Shown here piece after piece: positions 1 to 8,977 of a stretch of 32,799 bases of DNA; the stretch's first letter is position 1, and the number at the start of each line of letters is the position of its first letter. Position numbers and translations under genes: made by a program. This DNA is from Phallusia fumigata (taxonomy: Eukaryota; Chordata; Ascidiacea; Phlebobranchia; Ascidiidae): positions 1 to 32,799 of the forward strand of contig QXVZ01001620.1 in assembly GCA_008931825.1 (NCBI GenBank), in the 5' to 3' direction. Under the pieces are notes generated by a model that ran no database searches, was not told where the DNA came from, and saw only the letters and a program-made list of their open reading frames with translations.

Positions 1-212
1 CTACAATACACAGCGGTGTCACGCCAAAAAAAAACGTATCTCATTTTCGCCATACAAATGTATTCGATTTTTTGAAAAAAAAAGCTGTTTTAATTTAAGC
101 TGTACCGTAGGCGTCCTTGGTAAATACCGGATATTTAATGTGGAACAGTAACAAAACGATACGTTTTGTCAAACAATTCTATTGGTTTTTCTATGCACTG
201 TTTGACTTTTAA

Positions 213-491
213 AATTTAGACGTTGCAAATTATACATTTCACAGAGTTAAACTTTAGATTTGATTTGGAATAAAGTTTGGACTCTTAATTGTTTTATTTT
301 TGGTTACTAAAAAAAGGTGCGCATAGCCTTCTATACAGCAGTACATGTTATNAATTTAGACGTTGCAAATTATACATTTCACAGAGTTAAACTTTAGATT
401 TGATTTGGAATAAAGTTTGGACTCTTAATTGTTTTATTTTTGGTTACTAAAAAAAGGTGCGCATAGCCTTCTATACAGCAGTACATGTTAT
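213..491. repeat. 139-bp direct duplication across a single N (contig seam)
   Basis: Bases 213-351 recur as 353-491, separated only by the N at 352. By eye the two copies are identical. The left copy ends exactly at the N and the right copy starts exactly after it, which is the pattern left when two overlapping contigs are joined without merging. I read it as an assembly artefact, not a biological tandem repeat. Confidence 0.85.
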
Positions 492-2391
492 AATCGCGTC
501 ATTTACTGTCAAGTACATCGTTAGAACGATTACAAGCCAAAATGCAACAACGGTGTTACGTGAATCGGTTTCACGGATACTCATACCAAGTTCCCATTTC
601 GCTTTCATAGGTGAAGGAGTGGCTTTGTGCCGATCAGACACAGTTTCAACATCCATGTCTCGTCAACTCAGCGGTATCACATGAAATTACAAACACATTG
701 TAATCAGCTGCGGTGAACTAAAACAGCGGACCTAACAAGAAAATCCAAAAGACCAGTTGGCAGTACACCGCCTATCTTGAGACGCTCACCTTTGATTAGA
801 AAGCTGTTTGACAATGACGTTTATGTGAGTTTGCACTACGATATACGTACTGCCAGAAAACCTTGTTTGTTGTTCGTTAGTTCAACCATCCCACGTAAGT
901 GGGACAGCTTTAACAGTCTTATAACGTTCTAACGAAATCCGTACAACTCAAACAGTTAGCATCACTGACTTTTACACAAGTTTTGATTGCAATGGATAAA
1001 CAAAAAACTGAAATCTCACGTCGATGCGAAAAGCTAATTTTTATTAAGCTGTGTAATAACCTTTACTGGCATTAGCTACAGTTGTACAAGTTCTACTGTG
1101 TTGTCACCAACCGAGTCTCACATTTAAGCTGTAGACATTAAACAAAACACGACTTCTGCCGCCGACCATTCAACACATGATCGCTTCTCATCGTTCTGAA
1201 ACAAACGATCGAGTCACAGAACTGTTTACAAAATAAACATACAGGGCCCTAACAGCCCGCTTGTCTATTCCACAATCAATATGTTTTATTAGCTGTCATC
1301 AGAGATGCAGAAACGTGTTAAAATCTCAGGTTGCAGACATAAACATTTGGCAATAGCGACACAGACCAGCTAAGGCAGTGGTTCTTAAACTTTTTGAAAT
1401 TGTTTGCACAACGGTCTTCCTGCAATTTTTTACTTGCGGTCCAATAAATACTTAACTCAAATTAACTTCACTCGATAACTTCACCCTAGCAATGGTTTGT
1501 GTGGTGTGTCACAGTCGCATTCACGAAGTCACATAGCGCGTTGGTGCCACAAAAGGTACAATCATTTTAAATATATTAATAGTCACACGATATATCACCG
1601 ACTAAGAAAGATTGGGGATCCTTTGCGGTCCCCCTAAAATCGTCTCACGACCCCACTTTGAGAACCACTGTTCTAAGGGGACAAATCTCTTGCAAAATCA
1701 AAACGGTGACAACAAAGCGCTGCAGACTGAGCGTCGGCCGATGTTAGTTGTACTTGTACCGTATAATATTATGACTAAGCAACTAAACGCTTCAGTCGTG
1801 AACTATATATACACGGCGTTACATTCAGGATATGGAATTGTATACACAAGGATAAAAATGTCTTTCTGATGTTGACTATAGCCCGATGTTTACCAAAAGC
1901 CAGTTGTCACTAAGGAATTGTGTTTTGACGCGGATGCGTGTCAACATTGCTTTGTGGCGCTGGCATAACAAAACGAATTTATTCACGCGCCGTTGGAAAT
2001 AATGAACTTTGGTTTGCCGTGGCGTTCTCGGACGTTGAGGCGCGTACAAACCGTTCATCGTGATCGAAAAATAAGAGAGCATTAAACCAGGGCTACCACA
2101 TTTTATGAAGCATCGATGACAATAAAATACTTCCACTGGGTATGCTAACAGTGCAACTATATTTTGGCACTCTGATTTATCAAGTGAGACGTTATGACCT
2201 ATATATCGTTTTACGATTTCAGTAAAATTTTGCAAACGTTGCATTTAATACTGTCAATATATGTAACTGCAAATTTCTCTACTTTATATCTGTCTTTCCT
2301 CAACTACAAAACCAACGTTTCGTCGAGTGTAAAATCCCGTTTTCGGCCGCGCTGCCGCAGAATGACTGGTATTAGTTACTTGTTTACTCAC
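492..2391. other. Anonymous AT-rich region, no supported gene
   Basis: Apart from the hAT-like element at 1376-1670, I find no open frame here that resembles a known protein. Minus-strand frames at about 1876-2244 and 471-656 are open but show no recognisable domain. The stretch could hold introns of a minus-strand gene that starts near 2442 and leaves the window on the left. Confidence 0.4.
1376..1670. mobile_element. Small non-autonomous hAT-like element (295 bp)
   Basis: The element starts CAGTGGTTCTTAAA and its other end, read on the opposite strand, starts CAGTGGTTCTCAAA. These terminal inverted repeats are typical of Charlie-like hAT transposons. The flanks AGCTAAGG (1368-1375) and TTCTAAGG (1671-1678) match at six of eight bases, consistent with an aged 8-bp target duplication. 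No transposase frame is present, so it is a MITE-type derivative. Confidence 0.75.
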
Positions 2392-2442
2392 CTGCGACGA
2401 GCGACCCTCAATTCGGCTTGGAGGGTCGCCACGATTGGCCAT
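2392..2442 (-). CDS. Possible first coding exon of an unidentified minus-strand gene
   Basis: An ATG in good context (GCGATGG, start at 2442) opens a 17-codon frame, MANRGDPPSRIEGRSSQ, that ends in a consensus splice donor CAG/GTGAGT at 2392/2391. The exon would be phase 0. It lies downstream of the DGCR8 3' end, so the gene would run off the left edge. I do not recognise the peptide and found no convincing second exon in the window. The segment also forms a perfect 9-bp hairpin stem (2401-2409 with 2421-2429). Confidence 0.28.
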
Positions 2443-2656
2443 CGCAACACTTTCAGCTGTCAAAACTCGACGGTACGGAATGACGTTCAAAACTTTTTAT
2501 CCGTTTGCTATACTTTGTTATTTTCACCTCACGCCGGTGTTACGGCAAAAATATTGAGGACATTGTGTATGTGGCGGGATCCTCACAAATAATTGCAGAG
2601 AAAAGTTCCCAAATGTATGTATCCTATAACGTATACTGCATATATGACACAGACAC

Positions 2657-2662
2657 TTTATT
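2657..2662 (-). terminator. Candidate poly(A) signal for DGCR8
   Basis: TTTATT on the plus strand reads AATAAA on the minus strand, about 475 bp past the DGCR8 stop codon. It is the first perfect hexamer I found downstream of the stop. The cleavage site is not visible. Confidence 0.35.
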
Positions 2663-3135
2663 TAAGCATCGTCGCTAAACGACAGGTTGTTCAAAGTTTC
2701 TAAGCGAGATACGCAACACTAGTGCAAGTCATGTTTACAAAATAACAGAAATGATTTGGACAAGTGTGCTCAGGTCCGTTACAGACTAAGGTATGGCAGA
2801 ATGGGAGGACGGTTTTGTTTTGAGGCTTTGTACTGGTCACTTTCCGCAGAGTTGCAACACGTGTTACTCGTATGAAATGCAGTGTGCCGATTTAGGCACT
2901 AAAATACCGAATGATTTACTACACATTGCGAATAATATTTTTATCACGATTAAAATGCAGACATGGCATAAGCTACACGCCAAAAAATGACACATGTAGA
3001 ACTACTCGTAAAACCTCGCAAATACTGGGCACGTACGTACGAAAAAAAGGGATCCATCATTGCAGCTTCTGACCAATCTTCGGCATCAGGTAAGGTCAGT
3101 AGTTTGTGAGTCACACCAACCGAATCCCCATTGGT

Positions 3136-6100
3136 TCAAACGTCAATGAGCAACAGTTTTCTTCTCTTGCTGTCGGGTTCCTGCCCACTTCCATTATCCG
3201 CATCCTGCTCCTTGTCCTTATCCGCGTTCGCACCTGGATGTCTTGCTTCACCTAGCTCTTCCATCATATTTCGCAACTTTTCCAACAGTTCTGGATTCGG
3301 TCCGAGTGTGTCTCGCGTCTCCCGCCCTTTTCCGGATGTCCGTGGCTTTGCGCTGCTGTCATCCAGCGCTGGGACAAAAACACTGCTGTCATCCAGTGAA
3401 CTATCAGCGGTTGTTGAGCGTCGTTGCTTCAGTTCGAATATTTCCTGCTCAATGTTTTTCTTTTTTGCGCGTTTCTCGGCGACGGAGGTTCCATACATGC
3501 GTATTAACTCGCCCCACGATGAAACCTGTTATTTCACGAATATAATGGGTTGACACAGAAAGGATATTCTACACACAATGAACAGCATCGTGTACAATAA
3601 AGATACATATGACAAAGTAATTGTCGTTGTATTATAGGCTAAAAGACCACGTCCACTTAAGTTGAAATGCTATGGGAACTAAACTGGACTTTTGGAGTAA
3701 TTGGTCACAGTCACGAAAAAAACGAAGGTTTACATTTTATGTCTTTAAATATTCTCCGACGTGTATGTTTTCTAAAATGATAAAGTGTTCGCCTGCCATT
3801 TATTACCTTGGGGTGGAGCAACTGAAGGATTTGTTGCGCAGCAATCTGCTTTCCGACCTTTTTGTTTTTGGCGGTTCCCTGTCAGTTAAAACACAAAATG
3901 TAATAATCCAAACACTGCGTTCAATTTAAATGCACTTGTTCATACTGTGACAACATGCTTCCCGCAATCCATCTTGTACTCGATATTCTTGCCTTTACCG
4001 ATCTGCACATCGAAATTAACGCTTGTATCGGCTATCCCCTGGTTCCTGGAGAAACACAACGTTTCTTTAGGCAGAGATTTTTGGCAGAAAATAATTTCGT
4101 GGGAAAGGTCACCGTTTTAAACATTCGGTGAGAAGTTGATAAGGCAAGTAGTTTCCGGCGTGCACACAGAGATCGTATACACGGTGGTCCGTCACCGAAA
4201 CGTCATTGAAATATTCCACAGAAGTTTCCCCGGACAGATTATCGACTTGTTCCTGTTGCGAAAATATTTACAAGCTAAGTTTGTAATTGACCCTACTGTA
4301 ACAAGATGGCAATGAAAGAAAGTGTGTTGTTCCTCTTATTTAAAAAAAGGTGGGAAGGGTGAGCGGTATAACGTAAGGGAGACTGATTACCTTAAAACCA
4401 GGCACTAAAATCTCCATGGTGGCAAGTGCTGCTTTGTTTTTAGCAGTTTTCTTGTTAATGCCAGATGCAATGCCATATTCCTTATTCTCAATCATTACCG
4501 TTGCCTGAAATGGCTCACTTGAATCTTCTGCAAAGAAAGTGTATGTACAAGATGAAGATCACTGTGCCTTATTCGGAAACTGATAAATAGAGTAGGTTGT
4601 TTGTTTAAGACGGTCCAAAGGGTGCTTTAATGTACTATAAGTTAAGTGATAATAGGTCTGATAATAAACCTTACCTTTAGTTGCAAAAACATAGTGGGGT
4701 TGAGTTCTTAGCACACTCTGTGCATATTCGTGCATTACACACACCATTGGTTTAATACTGGTGTTGAACACAACCTCTGTAAAAGGGCACAGAAAAACAT
4801 TTATTGACAATAAAAACATCAATTGCATTTTATACTGACAACCAAAATGTACACATTTTTTTACTTCTGTACAGCAACTGAATTAACTTACTATGAGGCC
4901 TTTCACTTCCACCTTCTCGAGGTATTGACAATGTTATTACTTTTGCTGGTCCCAGCTAGAAACATTAAAACACAACACTCAGTGAAACAAATTTACAGTT
5001 GGATTTGACATGTGTTTTTTTTTAAAATGTCACCTTCTTAGGCTGTGCTGTGCCATCTTGTCCTGACATGTTGGCTTCATGTTTTTTCTGACGAGTGTAC
5101 TTGCGCTTATCAGACCACTTGTTAAAAAGTGGGACTTCCACAGTGTCAAACAAAAATCGTTTGTCAAGATAACCAATCAGCTCCTTTTCATCTTCAAGGA
5201 AAGCAAAATGGGATTAACTAAACACATATGGGACCAAAAACATACCATACCTAAGTGTTCATTTTGACAGTTGTGAAGAAATACTTTCGGGACAGATTCT
5301 TCTTGCCTTTGGTCTGAGTTTTCACTTTCATCTTTGCTTATGTTTTCCGAAGCTCCATTTACAACACTTTTGCTGGTTTCTGTATCATTCTCTGCTGTAG
5401 GAGGTTCAAGTTTTTCTGAAGCTGTTGTACTCAGAACATCCTTTTCAAACTTTTCCCTATTTCTCTGGTTTTCCAAACAAGGAAAACTTGCCAATGGAGG
5501 ATTATGCCTCTGTGACATAGACAAAAAGACTTAAAATCTTACATATATATGAGTTTCTCAGTCAAAGCTTACCCGAATTCCACCCATGCTGACAACATAT
5601 GGACGTGACCATGTAACAACTCTGCTTTGCTTGTGCAAATAAAAAGGAATGCCACTACAGTGTGGTATGTTGACCCATCCTTCCGGTAGTGGTTCCAATG
5701 ATGAAACAGGAGTTTGGTACTAGGATGTAAATACAGTTAAGTTAAGAAAAATAGAAGGTCAATAATGTAAAAGACAAATTGCTGGGGAAAAACATATTTT
5801 GGAAAATTTTATGCAGTTAAAAAAAGCTAAAACCTTTAGTTTTCTTTTGGTAAAATAGCGGATGGGCTCAGCTACATCTGTTTCCTTATTCTGTAATTTA
5901 AAAAAGCGGATTTTTAATGCAATGTGTCTGAGTTTGTAAAATTCCAGTGTTCATAGAGTAGCATCAATACCTTCGAACTTTGTTGATCCCCATTTACATT
6001 ATTCTGAAAGCTTTCTGCAATGGTTGAAAAAAAGTTTAGTTTGGAAGGATTTTTGTTTTCCGCAAGGAATTTTAATTTTCCAGTTTTGTTACATTACACT

Positions 6101-6311
6101 AAAAGAAATAGTTTTATCCTTGATGATTAGTCAAAAAGTCAAACGATTATAAAAAATGATTGTCACCATTCTGCTGATCTTCATCCACTTCATCAGAAAA
6201 ATATTCATCAGCAGAATTGTCTTGACTTTTTTGGGAATCAGATTCCACTTGTTTTACTTTTGCATTTTCTTCAGAAACTTCAGGTTCTGTGTCCAAGTCA
6301 GCTTCTGACAT
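3136..6311 (-). CDS. DGCR8: DGCR8/Pasha, microprocessor complex RNA-binding subunit
   Basis: Thirteen exons with GT-AG borders and continuous frame encode 604 residues: 6167-6311, 5971-6014, 5834-5890, 5573-5719, 5251-5509, 5034-5191, 4892-4955, 4675-4776, 4391-4527, 4113-4252, 3946-4045, 3807-3878, 3136-3525. The order matches DGCR8: an acidic N-terminus; a WW-like segment at about 94-123 ([23 protein letters not shown]); the Pro-Cys pair at 141-142 (SFPCL) aligned with the haem-ligand motif of human DGCR8; dsRBD1 at about 290-371 ([15 protein letters not shown]); dsRBD2 at about 385-475 ([27 protein letters not shown]); and a basic C-terminal tail ending IDV, as the human protein ends VDV. 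In the family, a DGCR8 dimer binds the apical stem of pri-miRNA and positions the nuclease Drosha in the nucleus. At 604 residues it is shorter than human (773), mostly in the N-terminus. The start is the first ATG of exon 1; the N-terminal extent is the least certain part. Confidence 0.95.
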
Positions 6312-7539
6312 TTCTTAAGCTATACCAAAAACTTTTTCCACATTAAATGTAACCTACTCCAAAATGAATTACATGGCACAAGCAGACTACACCTCTAACT
6401 GGAGTCTTGACTTGACAACTTATTTATGTTTTAAAACTAATTTCAAAGGGTCATTAACATTTAGTTAATTTAGTAACATTCCATCACTTTATTCATAGAA
6501 AAAACAAAATCTATGTTTCATACTGTTAATAGGGATTTCATCGGTTTTGTGAAAAACATATATCTCTAACATAAATACAGTTCTCAATAATTTGGACTGT
6601 TTAATGCTTGTGGGTTAACCATGCCTTACAACTCCATGCCACCTAGCCAACATTATTAACCCAGTGGCTGGAATTAAAAGCATGTCAACCCTGTAAATTG
6701 CTTTCAAATAAACCGACTATTTTTTACAGCATTCATCACAAATATGTTGTTTGACTCAAGAGGTTTATTTGCTTATGGTGCTGCTTCCAACAGATTGTAT
6801 TCTGTTTCTTTTGTAATAAACCAGAAAAACAACTATAAAAAGACAGCACCAAAAGCTATGTCAACAAACAAGGACGGGCATAAGATATTTTCTTGTAATT
6901 TCAATTCAAATCGTTCCTCATGTTGCAAAAGTGTTACTATTATTAAACAGTTCACACTCCATACAAAGTTACCAACATGACTCTGAGATTTTTTGTAACA
7001 ATGTGTTGTTTGTAATTTAAAATCACTGGCTTTTTTAAGTTTTGTCTGGTTTGCAATGCTGTTTCACAGGCGGCTTTCCACACGACACATGTAACAACAT
7101 TAACAATATACAATACTGCAGGCTGCACCACAAGGCCAAACTCGAAGGCTAATTTTTACCAAAAAAATTAAAAACACGTGTTTGACAGTTATTATAAAAC
7201 TACGATTTAGAAAAAACTACGACTGTCTGCAACTTACGATTTTTTGACATTTACAAATGCGAGAACGAGATGTTCCCTGTTGAAAATAAAGCATGCTCTA
7301 CCGTGTTCAGTGGTGCATAACGTATTGTAAAACTACCGATGCACAGCAACTGGTATTCAGACATTAAACAAATACTGTTTTCTTGAAAAGAAACACAGTA
7401 AATATTTTTAAGGCAATCTATAAATTTTATTGTGATACAGTATTGTATGCGCTGATTGTACATTAGTGCAGTGAACAATCGGTGACATACTGTAATTACT
7501 TGGCAAAGCAGCTTGCTAAATGCTGCTGCCTGTTATCAA

Positions 7540-7549
7540 GTCACGTGAC
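7540..7549. promoter_or_regulatory. Palindromic E-box GTCACGTGAC
   Basis: A perfect 10-bp palindrome with a CACGTG core, the form bound by bHLH-ZIP factors (USF, MITF/TFE) and identical to the vertebrate CLEAR consensus. It lies 1.2 kb upstream of the DGCR8 ATG and 1.4 kb upstream of the EFR3 ATG. Function is inferred from the motif alone. Confidence 0.35.
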
Positions 7550-7891
7550 TTATGGCTTCGCCAATATTTTTAAGTGCAATAATGGAGTTAATGTCAATTA
7601 AATAACGGCAATGCTGACGCGACGTTGAAGTCGCTAAAATAAGTATTTATGATTGCAAATGTCGAGTTGATATCATGACAGAAATTAAAAGTCAGACCTG
7701 GATTCCTACAACAATTGTGCTTGTAAATTGTAACAACTTTTTTGTGCTAATGTTTTGTCTGTACTAACTCAGTTTAAGATTATTTTTAGTTATAAGGCTT
7801 TTCTACCGCATAGGGGTTCTCGTTAACTAAAAGCTTTAATTAAAGGACTACCAAGGCACAATGGCAGTGTCATTTTTAACTGAGTGATGAA

Positions 7892-7911
7892 GGGGACTGG
7901 GAGGGGAGGGG
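7892..7911 (+). promoter_or_regulatory. G-quadruplex motif
   Basis: Four G runs (4, 3, 4 and 4 Gs) separated by loops of 3, 1 and 1 bases: GGGGACTGGGAGGGGAGGGG. This satisfies the standard intramolecular G4 rule and stands out in an AT-rich stretch. It lies about 1.07 kb upstream of the EFR3 start. Confidence 0.5.
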
Positions 7912-8918
7912 ATGGTTTTGCAATTTGTTACATAGAAAATTAAAGACAATTTTTGTATTAAGGAATATTTGTAGATTTAATATGGACAACAAGCACAAGT
8001 GACATCAGTGGATGGGTGGCATGGTAAGGCAACTCTGCCGCCACGTTACATTTTTTGTTCTGGTAATCTTTATTCTTCATACCTATATTACACACTTTGG
8101 CTACTATTTTCAAAAAGGGGGAATTAATTTATTTCCTTAAATATAATGGAGTTAATGTAATGACAAAGTGGAACGTGTACAAATCATAAATACTTTGTCA
8201 TTTTGTTTGTATGATATCAAATCAAACATGCTATTGTTTATGTTTAAATCCTTTGCACTTGTTGCATCATCATGTGATAAGGTTATACCTAATGAGTACA
8301 TAATGACAAAAAAACACAGTGGTAAGGACTGTAGGGTCTACAAAAGTGTTCTTAATAAAGTGTTATTAACATTGCTGCAGAGTAGCATACAAGAACAGCA
8401 TTATGTGAATTTGGACACACAAAAAAAACAAAAGTTCAAGTGACTGAACACAACAGTTATCCAATGAGCTTTTACAATAAGTTTTATTACATGGGTTTGG
8501 ATACAACGGGTTTGTGTCATTGTCCGTATTAGTTACATTAACATACATTGCTTCTGAATATATTAGGGATCATCATTAGTTTATGTAAATTCAACCATAA
8601 ACTAAATAGGATAACATTTGACAATCTTGAATGTTGCTTCAAATAGATTACAGACTCAAAAGGTGGTGATAGATGTACATACATCATACATGGATATTGA
8701 TCTCTTTGTATGTGATGTAATTGCTTGTTTTGCTTTTACCTTTTTACTTGTCAAAGTCTTTGATGATAACAGTAAAATACCTCATATGTTTGTGTGCCTA
8801 TAGTTTCTACAGTATACATTTTTTTGTTTATTAAATATACATACAGCGCATGAAAACATTTCCTCTCTTGTTAATTGCTTAAACTGAAAATGAACACGTG
8901 TATCAGCTTGACTACACA

Positions 8919-8935
8919 ATTTATCTTTATTGCAG
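8919..8935 (+). promoter_or_regulatory. Splice acceptor in the EFR3 5' leader
   Basis: A pyrimidine-rich tract ending TTTATTGCAG at 8935 lies 42 bases before the EFR3 ATG, while the CDS itself has no intron. It is either the acceptor of a 5'UTR intron or an unpaired site used for spliced-leader trans-splicing. Sequence alone cannot decide. Confidence 0.5.
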
Positions 8936-8977
8936 CATTGGTCGGTTTATGTAGAAGGCTGTATTATTTCAGCAAAA

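Larger units (their letters stand above)
6312..8934. promoter_or_regulatory. Divergent intergenic region between DGCR8 and EFR3
   Basis: About 2.6 kb separates the DGCR8 start (minus) from the EFR3 acceptor (plus). No frame here looks like a conserved protein. It should contain the promoters of both genes and possibly a non-coding first exon of EFR3. The only strong motifs I see are a palindromic E-box at 7540-7549 and a G-tract cluster at 7892-7911. I see no TATA arrangement I would defend. Confidence 0.4.

Noticed and set aside
471-662. Minus-strand frame starting MDVETVSDRHKATPSPMKAK, possible first exon with a GTATGAG donor
   Set aside because: The composition looks protein-like and the ATG context is good, but I recognise no family, an in-frame stop lies just upstream, no partner exon was found, and part of the frame lies in the duplicated contig end.
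892-907. Short inverted repeat TCCCACGTAAGTGGGA
   Set aside because: Only a 6-bp stem with no flanking repeat or gene context; expected by chance.
1876-2244. 122-codon minus-strand frame
   Set aside because: No known motif, no splice context and no similarity I recognise; probably chance.
3131-3553. Plus-strand frame of 140 codons
   Set aside because: Antisense shadow of the last DGCR8 exon, which has clear homology on the minus strand.
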